Source: Sanghuangporus weigelae
Taxonomy: Eukaryota; Basidiomycota; Agaricomycetes; Hymenochaetales; Hymenochaetaceae
Assembly (NCBI GenBank): GCA_033182465.1
Contig: CP137328.1
Coordinates: 1,054,001 to 1,118,000 of the forward strand
Reading direction: 5' to 3'
DNA: 64,000 nucleotides
Position numbers and translations under genes: made by a program. This document shows, one piece after another, positions 20,751-33,339 of this stretch. The notes beneath the pieces are model-generated. The model saw only the letters and a program-made list of their open reading frames with translations. It was not told the DNA's origin and did not search any database. Within the stretch, counting starts at the first letter, position 1, and each line of letters opens with the position of its first letter.

Positions 20751-21546
20751 ACCAACACTTGGGATCTGTAAAAAAATCATTCCAGACGACGACTGCGAGT
20801 TGCAAATGATATAGATCATCTCGAAGTGATTTTTCCGGATTCGGTAATGGAAAAAAACCTGCAGTATGAATTTGACAAAAAGGTTGATGGATGAAGGCAA
20901 TGTTGCGAAGAGACTTGGAGAGATTCACTCCAAAAGTGAGAGTCCTCTTGCATTCCCGTGCAATTATCTCAAGTTTACCAGCGAAGATTAGCCTTGTTCC
21001 TGAAAACTAGGTTAGAAGGTGTTATAACATGTACATAGCGCGTTACCTTCTACGCTCGTCGTCATATATTGTTGGCATATTTACGCAATGGCACATGTAA
21101 TGCCTAGCCTTCGTCGCAGTTCTAGTCAGTATTAATGTCATACGAAGCAGTCTATTGGTTCTAGCACGACATGCTTTCTCTTGTTATGCGTCGTCCGCAT
21201 TATTAGGAAGCAGATCAAGTTTTCTGCTCGCAATCTGATGATAAGAGTTTTCAGCTGGGGTATACCCGAGCGGGCCAGTTGAGTTCGATAAATGTGGAGT
21301 TCTGAGCAAATTAGCCGGTGGTCAAATGGAAGCTAAATCGAGGTGAGCAGAGCACGACCACTGCACGACCGAGGACTTTCAGGCTAGGCTAGACTAGAGA
21401 TTATTTATTTATTTCTAGACCCAGAGCCAGAACTTTGTGACAACACGATCAGTAACGTCACGTGTTTTGGTCACGTTCTTCTCAAGTTAGTCCGAGTCCG
21501 CAACGACACGACTTGTTGTCTTGTTCACGATCGTTGCTTCACTGAA
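20751..21546. other. Intergenic region upstream of the gamma-tubulin complex gene
   Basis: About 0.8 kb. Contains a short ATTTATTTATTT run at 21402-21413. A minus-strand frame at 20674-20928 partly overlaps copy 3 and is not recognised. No RNA gene or repeat identified. Confidence 0.4.
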
Positions 21547-24500
21547 ATGTACGAGCACCCTGCACCATGGTTGGAGCTTTGCTCCGAAAGCTTACCCAAG
21601 CCCGGGCCATTGCCAGACCTGTTGTATACAATCTCGATTCCCCAGCTGGAAGACAAGCCACAAAATCCCATAATATCCACTTTGGAACGTAGTCGTGTCC
21701 GTGAACCACCGTCGAGCGTGTCCACATACGAAGAGGAAAAAGCTTCACCGGACCTTGGCAACCACGACGAAAACCGAAAGGAGGCTTCTAAGGATATCTG
21801 GCTTGAAGTCAGAGGCAACAAATTCAAGCCTAAGGTGAGCTTTCATGATCCATTGCTGACGACGCATCTAAATAACTTCAGGGTTGCCTAGTCTCGTGGG
21901 ATACTCTCCGAAACACACACTTCTGTCCAAGACATCCCTCGCCATTCGTGTCGGAACAAGCACCAGACGTCTCAATGGCCGCTCGAAATACTTCCCGTTT
22001 ACTCGCGTCTGCGACGGAGCAAAAGAGTATCTCAGTCACCGTTGCCGAGCTCTTTGAAGAACTTGGACTGATTCTAGTAGGCTGCGCATCGACGTTGCAT
22101 GAATGGAGGTCTACCGAGGAGAGATTTGTGCTAGCTGGGAGCTCGGGTGTCAAATTGAGCGTTCTGATCGATGGAATGGACGACGTCGTCAGCAATAGGC
22201 AGGTCCTCAAGACAATTATCCCATTGTCGTTCTTACATTTGTCTTGCAGCTACATTTCGTCCTTTGCTGACTTTGGCACTCTTTATCGAAGACTGGATAT
22301 GCTAGTAGTAGATCTGCGAAGGATGTTCGTCCTTTTCATGTTGTTATCTAATTCCGGGATTGACTCTCGTGACAGTACTCGTCAGGACAGCTCTGCCACG
22401 TTTGCTTTTGCGCATTGCCTGTCTTCGGCTTTGGCTTGGATAAGACGCGAAGTAACCTATTCACTATCTAGCTCTGACAACATGTCTTGTGACATGTGGG
22501 TGTCGTTTCAAGAGGTCCAGTCCGTGCTTTCTATGCTTGCCTCTCTCTGCTTTCGAGTAAGTACTCGGCTCGCTATTGATATTCAGAGCGGCTCTGACTC
22601 GCCGATAGGACATACATCTCAATCCACATTCTTATCAGGCCTTACCTCGAACACCGCAGCAGCTGCTCGCGCACATCTATGATTTCCTATGCCTCCAAGT
22701 GGAACGGCAACCTTCGCGCTTAGTTCGCGCTGTCCTTTCATATATACTCACTGTCACATCTCGTCCTTACTTTCGTGCGCTTGCCAATTCCCTCGGACTC
22801 GACAATATCGATGATATGCTTGCGGATGCGCGACGCAAAGCAGCCAAGTCTCGTGACGACGGAATTCTTGTGGAGGAGGAAGAGGATGAGGAAGAAATGG
22901 ATTCGGAACTTGAGTCGGAGAACGCCTTGAAAGAGACTTTTCCGAGCTTCGTGTCGGAGGAAGTCAAAGATGCGATTATTCGTGCGCGACGGTCCGTTCG
23001 AATCTTGTCATCACCCGAATTCGAAGGTGGTCAAAGAATCGATCTTCCTAAATCTCGTATATTGGATTGGATCTGGGCAGACGACGAAATATCTCGACGC
23101 GCCTTGGAACAGGAGTATGACGGTCCGGAACTAGACGTGACAGAAGCGCAGCATCCTGTCGTCGGTCAAAATCAGGTAGCCCCGATACACAAATATAAGC
23201 CTGAACTAGCTGGACTCGCGGTCTGCGACCTCGAACCAGATAGTGTCTCATACGACTCAGATGCTAACCTGATCAACTTCATCATCGCGTTCCCTATTAA
23301 TCCGCCTGTTCTTACGCCCACTCTTCCCCTGCTCTCCGATTTCATCCTCAGTCCGATCGTGGCTCAGGCTAAATCTCTAGGCCGTGCCGCATTGCAGCAT
23401 TTCCTTACACCAGGAACATCCCTGCACTTCCGTGCTCATCTTGTCCTTCTCCGCGCTTATCTTCTACTCTCTGCACCGTCTTTCAAAGCGCGACTTGCAG
23501 CGGCCCTTTTTTCTGATTCGTGCGAAGACGAGGAAGAAGACGAGGGCGCGCCCGAGAATCCGATGGCATTTACCATTCGAACTCGTGCACGGAAAATGCG
23601 GAACAAGAGAAGCGAAAGGACCCTTGCACGAAATCCAGTTGATCGCCTTTGGCCAGTTGGACTTGCTTTTGGTCTAACGAGACAAGCAGAATGGCCTCCT
23701 AAAAGCTCAGAGCTTTCATTCTATCTGCGCCGTGTGATCATGGACTCTCTGGAGCATGTTCGCGAGTCCGAAAATATGTTTGAGGATGAGTTACATAATG
23801 ATGAGCTCGGCGACGACGAATTCTGGGACGAAGGGGAAAGTCGAATCGGATTCGCGATCCGCGATCTTCCCATGGGTTCAGGAAGCGAGAGGTGGCTAGA
23901 CCCAACCTGTAAGTTGTGCATGTCTTTCTTCAAGATGTACTTTTGATTAACTTGTGTCTGTAGTGATCGAGTATGTTTTCTGCTTTTGGATGATTTGACT
24001 GACACCTAATGTGCACCCACAGGGCTCTAGACTTCCTATACATGCAATATAAGCCACCGAATCCTTTGCGGTGCCTCATAACGGAAGATATCCTATCTAA
24101 GTATCAGCGGATTTTTGCCTTCCTGCTTCGACTTCTCAGAGGTTAGTTTGCTTTATAGTTCAGTTAAGAAATGCCATCTGATTCTATCGTGGCAGTTGAG
24201 GCTGCAATGCGTGCAGTTTTCCGAGTGACCAGGCATTGTTCGATAGTTCACGTGTTCGCCGATTACCCAAACGCTCAAAATCTAGTTTTGCACTTCCGAT
24301 TTGCCGCACAGGCCTTCCTCACGGCCTTCTCTGCATATGTCGCAGACACGGCCATCAGGGGCAATATTGATCCTTTCATTGCTTGTGTTCGATACGTCGA
24401 AGTCGTTGCGGCTTCGCCATCTGAGTATATTGGTCCGTTCGCGGATGTATACGCTCTTATGCAACGTCATTCTCGAGTGCTTGACTCGGTATTAGCGGCA

Positions 24501-25131
24501 TGTCTGTTACGTGGTGCCCAACGAGCAATTGGAGATATTCTGCGTGCTTTGCTCGAGGTCGTTCTTGAATTTTCTGTCCTTGTTGGCAATGCGTACAAAG
24601 TTGAGACCAGTGGAATCAGGAACGGAGGTTTCGATGAAGAACGGGCAGCACGGCGTGTAGAGGCTCTGTTCGCTAAGTTCTGCAAGACGAGATATGCATT
24701 GGTTTGTTACTCTCAACGTTGGAATGCATCGGACTGTGAATAATCAGACTTGAACTTTGCAGGTGAAAGCACTCCGCAAAATAGCGGAGCGGGGGTCGAA
24801 ACCTTTTACGAAAGAGAGCGTTGGACCTTCAGGGGAGAAACTACCGCCTTCTTCTGGTGGAATGGAAGCTCTGGCCGACCTTTTGCTTCGAATTGGGGAT
24901 GTAAATGATAGGAAGCAATGAACAGCTCAGCTCAGCGACAACGAGACCAGAGAACTGACGTTGCAGACTGGCTCTGGGATAACATTAGAAGAATGGGGGA
25001 GCATTAACTTGACGACCCTCCGATATCATACGCAAGGATCTTCGCGACGACGAATATATCGTGGTCTTAGAATTGCTCCCGTTAGCCGTGGCATAGCACA
25101 ATCTAGATTTCATCTCCAGATCTCTTCGTGA
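21547..25131 (+). CDS. Gamma-tubulin complex component, Spc97/Spc98 family, GCP5/6-like
   Basis: Part of the gamma-tubulin ring complex that nucleates microtubules at the spindle pole body. Eight exons: 21547-21834, 21882-22556, 22639-23908, 23964-23970, 24023-24141, 24196-24701, 24763-24900 and 24967-25131; 3168 nt, 1055 residues, all in frame. Family signatures: LISTLERSR-like N-terminal region; PRTPQQLLAHIYDFLCLQVE across intron 2; an acidic insert (VEEEEDEEEMDSE) near residue 375; and ALDFLYMQYKPPNPLRCLI plus KYQRIFAFLLRLLRVEAAM at the start of the second GRIP domain. Exon 4 is 7 nt (TGATCGA) and supplies the L-I-E before ALDFLY. Length and large inserts favour GCP5/6 over GCP2/3; the subtype is inferred. 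Confidence 0.85.
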
Positions 25132-25526
25132 AGATGCTACTTCCAATTTTGTCATTTTGGAATACACGAAGTCCATTCTTTCAGTTATTCCTCAATTCAA
25201 TTATTCCTCAATTCCCATCATCACCGTCGAAGGACATCTCGGTGTTGAACGCGTGAGCCTCTTCGGATATGGTCGTCACCCTGTCTATCCTTGTGGCTTG
25301 CTGCTCAATTTCGACTTGTCCATGTCGTCCTACATTGTCGTAGAAGCGAGACGATGTCTCATCTCTTCAACAAGAAGCTCTTACGTCCGTGGGGGAGCAT
25401 ATCGCAGAAACGTCTACCATTATCACCTTTCACTCCGACTCCGCTCTAATGCCCTAACGGCACTTCCGATAGCCCTACGGTGCAATGTACCACCGTTCTA
25501 GGTCGTTCCCTAGGAACAGATTAGAG

Positions 25527-25535
25527 TATAAATAA
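25527..25535 (+). promoter_or_regulatory. TATA-like box without a clear gene
   Basis: TATAAATAA, 102 nt upstream of an ATG at 25637 in a good promoter-like layout. No convincing coding sequence follows, so its role is open. Confidence 0.25.
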
Positions 25536-26339
25536 CACCAGTCCAAGTCATATGGATATGCAAGATCCAGTCCGAAAATTAGCTTTAACGCTAACGAAAG
25601 GTTATCTATCCCTCCTTATCTTAGTATCTCACAACAATGTTTGCGCCAACTTCTTCATACTTATGTAGGTATTTTCATCTTCCTGATCCACTCTCACTCA
25701 TAGCCAATCTTCTCTGTGATCTTACGCACGCGCGTCAAGGGTGAAGACGGTGGATCGGGTCCGGGCGGATTTGGCTTTGCTTTCGAATGATTGAATCATG
25801 CCACTCAGAATTCTGGTATCAACGCATCTATTTCCGACCCGCAGTAGAAGTGGAAGTGCTCTGGGTTCTGAGCAGTCAACGCTTCTCACTTTATCGACCA
25901 ACCGAGGCTTTCGGAACAGAAATTGACAGAAACAGGGAAGAGAAGAGCGCTCAATATCCCATCGTCCGTCATTCAGAGTCGAGATCCCCCTCGTATCCCC
26001 AGACTAGAGATACTCTCCCCGTTACGAGCAGCAACAATATGTTCCCTATCTTCTTCATTCTCCGTACGGGTTTCACATGTGCTTCAAGCTTGCCACATCA
26101 TCGCACCAGATTAGGGATTTCCTGTAACGGCAAGAAACCCGAGCGAAGATTTACGTTACCGATGAATGGCTGAACTTGAATGGCACCCATGTGCTCCCAT
26201 TTCTCAGGTGTTCTCTAGGTTCCCAGTCCTTGTTCTCCGTGTCCACGTCCGTTGATCGGATGCATACATATGGTGCATCTGTTCCCGAAATCGGTTGAGT
26301 CCACGTCGCTACTGCGCGGAACTCTGTTTACTGCGTGTT

Positions 26340-26960
26340 CATCAGATTCCCTCTAGCTTGATTCTTGTATGCGAGACAAAGAACATGCGAGTGGAGAGCG
26401 ATTTTTCGATTGAGGACTTTTCCTGCCAGTTATTTTTGCTCTGGATTCACGCTCGATCTCTCTCTCTTTATTACCCCGGGAGAGATATGCTATTTGTGTA
26501 TTTGAAGGCACAAGATGATCTTCTACTACACCTATGCAGACACTCAAAGATCAAATCGAATCCAGAACGAGGTAAGGCGGTAAGTAGGGTAAGTAACAGT
26601 AAGAAGAGTGAAATCCGTCCATATCCCGATTTCTCGAATCCATTCGTTCGAGACCCATTACACGAAACACTGTTTGCCGTACATCACATTTTTCTAGCCC
26701 GGGATTCATGTGGAAGTAAAAGAACATGTGAGTGAGAACATTTTTTTCCTCTCGAATTGATCTTGCTCTAGATTAGCGATCGGTATCTTTTTTTAAAAGA
26801 AAATGATCCTGGAAGTTGTGCTGTTTCCCACTTCGAGCGACAAGTGATGATCTTCTACGCTCGCCCAGATGCTCTGATCAACTCGAATCCACGTCAGGGC
26901 GTAAAGAGGCGGTAAGAAGGCAGAAAAGGCAAGCATAAGAAAGTGAACTGTACCTGAAAA
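26340..26960. repeat. Diverged tandem duplication, units of about 300 bp
   Basis: Units near 26340-26635 and 26690-26960 share ordered words: GATTC followed by AAAGAACATG, then GTGAG/GTGGAG, then GATGATCTTCTAC, then a TCGAATCCA run followed by GGCGGTAAG and AAGTGAA-like ends. Divergence and indels are large, so the duplication is old. Confidence 0.5.
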
Positions 26961-28563
26961 TTTCAATTGGATCTTTTGATGGAATCAATCAGTTGTGTGA
27001 AGGTTCAGCGATAAGATAAGCAGGACAGTTGTTACGTAGTCCCGCTTGGCCGCATGTTGATCGCGAAGTGATTTGTAAGCGAGATCTTTTTTTCTTTTTC
27101 CAACTGCCAGTCAGCCAGCCGTTGAGGGGTTCTTGACTGATTCTTGACTTCTCGCCTTTCTCTCAGCAAAATCGTGGCATATCGTACGTGCATGTTTAAA
27201 ATTTGACAGCTTCTTTCAGAGATAGTGCTAGGTTTGACTCCCGCGCTTCATAAGTAAGTGACGACGACTGGAGTGGCTTCACAAGATAATACACACGGTC
27301 TCGCTTTCGTCTGCTCTCCGGTCGACCGCATAGCACTGATTGATATGAAGCTTAAGGGGTTCATCTACGGTATACATTCATGTATATTGCATTGAATGGG
27401 AGGTTTCTATAGATATACATAAGTAACCGTCACTGTAGATACCCGTGCGATTGAAGCCCCTTCAGGACAGTATCTTCGCCGCCGACGGTTAGATAGATAG
27501 ATACCAATTGCCGGACAAAGCCGGTTTTGGTAGGAGGCTGATCTGATCCAAGGGACGCACTTCAAGCTCCCCTTAGCTCGAAGTAGTAACTTAGTATAGG
27601 AAGTTTACATGGCCATGGGTATTTAAACCCTTTGATACGGGTGCCGTCTTTCCGAATCCCCATCGTATCTCATCGTCGCCGTCCGTCATCGTCCTCACAC
27701 TGCGGAGGAATATCTACGTTCTTCGTTTCTTTCTTTGAACGCGCGAATCTTTCGATTCGATTGCGCAAATCCAATACGGGTTGTCACTGCACTGCATTCC
27801 GCTGTTTCTGCGCTGTTAGCCAATCCCCGAGGCGTACCAGTTTGCGCATACGTCGATCGCATATTGCCGACACATTGTCATTGCTCCAGCAGGTCATAAG
27901 ATTTGATTTTCGGCGCATAAAAAGAAAATCTTTGGACAAGTTCAATAGATCAAAGCGACCGCATCAGTTCTTCCTTTGCTCATTTTCCGGAAAAAAAGAG
28001 AATCTTGGAGGCAGGAGGAAAGGATTTTCCAAGGCGCGCGGTGCAGCTTAGGGTCGATTGTCTGCGCTAGACTTTTTGTGGCCCAATTATTCATTGCAGT
28101 ATCATTGTAAATTTTTTTCTCCCGCGAAGGGCGCATCCAGCGCATATACTCGGGTAGAAGGCGGTCCGCGTGGGTTTTACTTCTTGACCTCTTCTTCCTG
28201 CGTGATCGCGTTTCTTGCGAGAGGCTTCGCGCGAAGTTTGATCTGGACGTCGTGCATCAGGCCATCAGAGCGGTGCAGAAGGATCGTTTAAGTTCCGTGT
28301 AACTTCAGCTCCCGCGATTATTCCCCACCCGTCGTACATATTTACTTATCATCCCGGCTTCCTCTTCTCAGCTCTCTTCTTCTTACTCTTTCCCATCCTC
28401 CGTCCGTCTATCTACGCTTCCCCTTCCCCCTTGTCTCTCTCACCTGTCCCTTCTTTGCTCACACCGCTATCTCCTCACCACCGAGTTATTAAGAAACCTC
28501 GGTCAAGTCATTCCTTTCATTCTGTAAACTGCTTGGTGTAAGAAGAGAGAGGAAAAGGAAAAT

Positions 28564-31500
28564 ATGGTCTCGTTTATCGACCGCTTCAACGCTCGGGTGC
28601 GTTTCCCCTTCTTGTCTTTCAGCGCGTATATGCGTGTGCACTGACTTTATCTGGATCTACATGCACAGGTCGCTGCTTCAGCGGTTGGACGATGGTTCCG
28701 CTTGGAGGGCTCTGGCCACCCCAAACAACGCGTTGGATCGCGTTTCTTTGTGCGTCCGATCGTGTTTTGCCTGCTTGCATGGAATGGAACATGCTAACGC
28801 CACCCCCATCCACTGCAGACTGAAATCCGTGCGGGTATCACAACATGGGTCTGTGTTTTCCCCTTTCTTCCTTTCCTCGCGTTCCCGCTCGATCTATGAC
28901 AGATTCTGACTGACACGTCTGGCACCCTCACTCCACCTACAGGCCGCAATGGCGTACATCATCTCCGTGAACGCTTCCATCTTGGCCGATTCAGGGGGGA
29001 CGTGTGTCTGCCCCGCTACGTCGACTGACCTATGTGCGAGCGATGTAGAATATGGTCTTTGCCTCAATGAGCTGCGGCGGGACTTGATCACAGCGACGGC
29101 TGCTGCTGCGTGCCTTGCGAGCTTCTTGATGGGCCTGTTTGCGAACATCCCTGTCGGGCTTGCTCCCGGATTGGGACTGAATGCTTATGTAGGAATTCTT
29201 TTCGTTTTCCCCCTCAAGTATTCAGTTTTCTTATCTGAGGTATTTTACTTGTTCAGTTTGCGTACTCGATTGTTGGATTCCATGGTTCTGGTAATACCAC
29301 GTTCAAGGAGGCACTCGCAGCCGTCTTCCTCGAAGGGTACGTCTCTCCTTTCTTTCAACTTGCATTCCTATCAAATGACTTACCAACGGGATGAAATTTT
29401 TCACTTCACTCAATATTCGTTATGTTACACCTCATGATCCATTATTGCTACCGACCCCGTTTTCGTCCAATTGGTCCAATCGCGCCATGTGTTCTCGTGG
29501 TGTCCTTTGGGCATATTGGGATATTGGTGGCACCGGCGATTATCCTTGTTTCATTCCGGGCTTTTGAAATCTCCTGGATGGATTGGACGTGCGCGGCGGA
29601 CTGTGTCTTTCCACATCCTACGGATCTGCATCTTGTGTCATCGCGCCCTACCACGACACCGATGGATATTCTCGCGTTGCGGCTACCGCGACGGGCGGGG
29701 ATGGTTATGGGCGCCAATGATATATGATTGTATGCGCTATGTATGGACTGACGGCTGACGGGTTGAATCGACCTGGACGGGATGAATGGACGGGCGGACG
29801 GTGCCGACGCGGATCATGCTGATGATATGATGGTGATCGTCGGTGGCGTTACGTGGACCTTCGATGCGACGGTCCCTTTGTCTTTGTCTAATCTCCGAAT
29901 ATGGACGGAACGTCGATACCGATGACGGGATGGGGATGATCGTCGCCTTCCTTCGAATTAATATTCTTCGATAATAAATTGACCCGCGACCCCGAACCTG
30001 TCTAATCGAACCGAACGAACCGAACGAACCGAACTGCCGGCTTGCGACTTGGAATTGGCGCCCGACAAACATCTCGACGACTCGACGACTTCGGCGCTTC
30101 TTTTTATGTGATTCGTGACGGACCTTTTCTGCGGCGGAAAATATAGATGGATCTTCTTCGCGCTCTCGATCCTTGGTGTCCGACAATGGCTTGCGCGCTC
30201 GATGCCGCATTCGCTCGTCATGGCCGTTGGTGCTGGTATTGGCATGTTCATCGCGTATGTGTATTTCGCGTTCAATGGAACGGAATGTTTTGTGACTGAT
30301 ATGTATTATGCAGATTCATTGGGCTTTGTACGTCCTGTTCATTGCAACAGAATATGCCTGAGAACGGATTGTTGACTTGCATGTGCGATGTTTTCAAGCG
30401 TCTTCTGGACTGTTCGTCATTGGCGGAGATGTTACGAACCTCGTCGGTTTAGGCGGATGCAAGCCAGAAGGTACGCAAATGACTTCTTGCGTCGGAATAA
30501 TTCCTTAGGTCATTCGTATATGTAGATACTGTCGAGGGCATGACGAGCTTCTGCGCAAGTCACGTATTGCAGAACCCGAGAACCTGGCTTGGGATCTTCG
30601 TCGGCGGGTGGGTTCTTTCTAGTCTAATTGGCTTTCATTTTACGAACGAATTAATGATCTTGTTCTCCATAGAATACTGACGGTTTTCTTGATGCTGTAT
30701 CGTGTCCGCGGTTCGATCCTGATTGGCATCTTCCTCGTCGCGATCATCTCGTGGCCGCGAGATACCGCGGTGACGTACTTCCCGCATACCGATTCTGGAG
30801 ATGACTTGTTCGATTTCTTCAAGAATGTCGTCTCGTTCCATCCGTTGGCGCAGACGGGTGCAGCAATCGACGTGCGTATTTCTTATCTTATCTGAATTAC
30901 TAAAAAGCTGATGTGTTGGACGTGTCATAGTGGGGAAGCTACAGCTCTGGGCGAGTATGGTACGCGCTCGTCACCTTCCTGTACGTCGATATCCTCGACA
31001 CGACCGGTACGCTGTACTCCATGGCCAAGTTCGCCGGTCTGCGCGACCCCGTGACATTTGACTTTGAGAACAGCACGATCGCGTACTGCGTCGACGCGTT
31101 CTCCATCTCCATGGGTGCGCTGATGGGCACTTCGCCCGTAACAGCGTTCGTTGAGAGTGCTACGGGTATCTCGGAAGGAGGGAAGACGGGCATTACGGCT
31201 ATGGTTACTGGATTGATGTTCTTCGTGTCTGTGTTCTTTGCTCCGATCTTTGCGAGTATACCTGGTTGGGCGACTGGAGGCGCGTTGGTTATTGTCGGGA
31301 GCTTGATGATCCGCAAGTGAGTGTAAGAACGAGTGAAAGGGAAGGAAAGGCTCTGATCACTTTTATAGTGTCCGTGAAATAAACTGGGACTATGTTGGCG
31401 ATTCTGTTCCTGCGTTCCTTACGCTGATCATGATTCCGCTTACCTACAAGTACGTCCTCCATCTAATTTTGCACTTTGGAATGATCTAGGCTGACTCTTC

Positions 31501-32094
31501 TCCAGCATCGCATACGGTGTTATCGCCGGTATCGGCTCCTATCTCATCCTCAACGTCCTTCCCTTCCTCATCCGCAAGGCTACACGCGACAGGATCGTAC
31601 CACCCCTATACGACCTCGGCGAGCAATGGCGCGTTCCTCCAGGCGGGTTTGCCCCGCTCTGGATGCGCAACGTCGCGCGAGGCAACTGGCGCCGATTCTG
31701 GGAAGACGACAGTGCGGGCTTGGCGAAGGGTGCGATTCACCCGCAGATGCAGATGTACACTACGAACGGTAACAACTCGGGTGCGAATGGGAGCTTGAAC
31801 TCGAAGGTCCATGTCATGGATGCGTATAGTGCTCCTGCCGTTTCTAGTGGAGCAGGAGATATTGCGATGGGCGGGGTGAATGGTAGGAAGCTAAATGCTG
31901 GTACTGTGAATGGGAATGTTGGAGGTGTGATCGTCGGTAACACACCTGCTTTCTCTGGGTTCCACCGGTCGCTGTCGATGGAGTATGAGGAAACAACGGC
32001 TACGGGGAGTCCTGTCGATGCGAAGTTTGCGGACCGCACAACGATTACGCCGAGTCCGGAGGGTGCTGCGTACCCGTCTCGCAAGTTCGCGTAA
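28564..32094 (+). CDS. AzgA-type purine permease, copy A
   Basis: Proton-coupled plasma-membrane uptake of purines (AzgA family: hypoxanthine, adenine, guanine). Thirteen exons: 28564-28596, 28669-28749, 28819-28848, 28943-29188, 29257-29336, 30147-30254, 30314-30327, 30399-30470, 30526-30607, 30673-30871, 30931-31316, 31369-31449 and 31506-32094; 2001 nt, 666 residues. Motifs: RAGITTWAAMAYIISVNAS; GLAPGLGLNAYF for a substrate-contact loop; ILDTTGTLYSMAKFAGL; and MGTSPVTAFVESATGISEGG, the most conserved AzgA signature. About 12-14 hydrophobic segments and a long cytosolic tail. Intron 5 is 810 nt, far above the norm here, and exon 7 is only 14 nt. Substrate is inferred from family. Confidence 0.9.
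30007..30034. repeat. Short tandem repeat, 9 bp unit
   Basis: Three units of CGAACCGAA inside the enlarged intron 5 of permease copy A. Confidence 0.6.
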
Positions 32095-33339
32095 CATCGT
32101 GAACTCTATGCAATCCTCCCCTTGCATCAGAAAACGGTCAAGCATGAGCCACCCTTCATCTCATTTCCATTCCTATCCCTCCCCTTCTTAGCCCCTCGAC
32201 TCGGCCTCGGCTGATGACAACGGTGCTAGATCTGTTTATTTTTCTGTCTATCTATGCCTCGATCTAAATCCCCGATATTTTGTTTCTCCTTTCTCTTAAA
32301 CTCCTCTCCCAGATACCTACCACTCTATTTTTCCCGTCGCTATGAACCTTCGAGTTTTCTACAACATAGTGAACTGTATTCTTCTAAATGGTTGTCTATC
32401 GGAGAGCCTTATCTTTCGTTTATGATTCTTGAACGTGTAGTTCTTAAGACTGTGACTGCGCACGAGACTGCTTCTCTAGATCTAGCTTTCGAGTAGATGT
32501 GTCAGACTCGAGGTTAGATTCGTCCGTCGCGTCCCTTCTCTTTTTCCCTTTCTTATTGGTTCGATTTCTCTCTTGGCTTTGGTGATTTATGTACGTGCGG
32601 GTTAGCTAGCGTGCAGAAGGAAGTAGACCTAGAGAAGAACTCTTTTGTTACTTATTGTGTTTTGTTAGTTAGTTGAAAAGGAATTGAAGTGAAGAAGATA
32701 TCTTTGTTGCTACATATTTAGAATGACTGCTCTGAGTCTGTAAGTATTTGTACTTTTTGAATCCACCGGAATAGGAGTTACTGTTATTGGTCGATGAAGT
32801 ATAGTGTTTGTCAACATGGGAGGTTGCATAGCAGAACTCGTGGAGTCGGATGTGATGAAGAAAACATGCCACTACAATGTAGTACTACCAAGCTTGGGGG
32901 TATCAAGCACGGTTGACGAGAGACTGGAAGTCAGCGATGGAGCCGGCTGATTGGTCAGATTGCTAGAAAGCGCGGCTTTGGTTGCAGCCAGCACGTCGTA
33001 GCAGATCCTTCGTGGAAATACTATCTATCAGGATTGTAGCGGAAGTCGGATGAGATGATATTTCCCACCATATTGGTGCGCTGACATAAAGGGAAAGGAT
33101 ATTCAGCGAAAATCAGGTGCGAAAATCAAGAGCGAATAGGGGATCTCGGCGGGTTATGTAAAATGGATTAAATGGAAACGGTGTTCATTCAAGTTGCGTG
33201 ACTTTTTTTCTCATTGGCAAAATTGAAAATAGTGGTCAAAATCGTTGCATTCGTTCCTCCTTGACCTCCTCCTCGTCGCATCCTCTTCACCGTCAGTGAC
33301 GCTCTCAGAAATCATTCCATTCTCAGGTCTTGGAATTCA
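32095..33339. other. Intergenic region between permease A and ERG25
   Basis: About 1.2 kb: a T-rich 3' UTR-like part (32095-32620), then sequence with no recognised gene, ending in the ERG25 promoter with a CT-rich stretch at 33250-33330. Frames at 32254-32496 and 32669-32872 are not convincing. Confidence 0.4.

Larger units (their letters stand above)
25132..28563. other. 3.4 kb gene-poor region with promoter-like and repeated sequence
   Basis: No gene recognised. A TATA-like TATAAATAA at 25527-25535 lies 102 nt before an ATG at 25637 (MFAPTSSYL), but the short frames after it do not join convincingly. Between about 26340 and 26960 two diverged units repeat. Short simple repeats (GATAGATAGATA) lie near 27490. 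The last 250 bp (28300-28563) are rich in pyrimidines and CTT/TCC runs, as expected just upstream of the permease ATG. Confidence 0.45.

Noticed and set aside
21250-21330. Possible tRNA-like sequence with GAGTTCGATA
   Set aside because: No matching acceptor stem or anticodon arm could be folded by eye.
29422-29758. Overlapping plus and minus frames between 29.4 and 30.2 kb as separate genes
   Set aside because: They lie inside intron 5 of permease A, overlap one another on both strands and show no domain.
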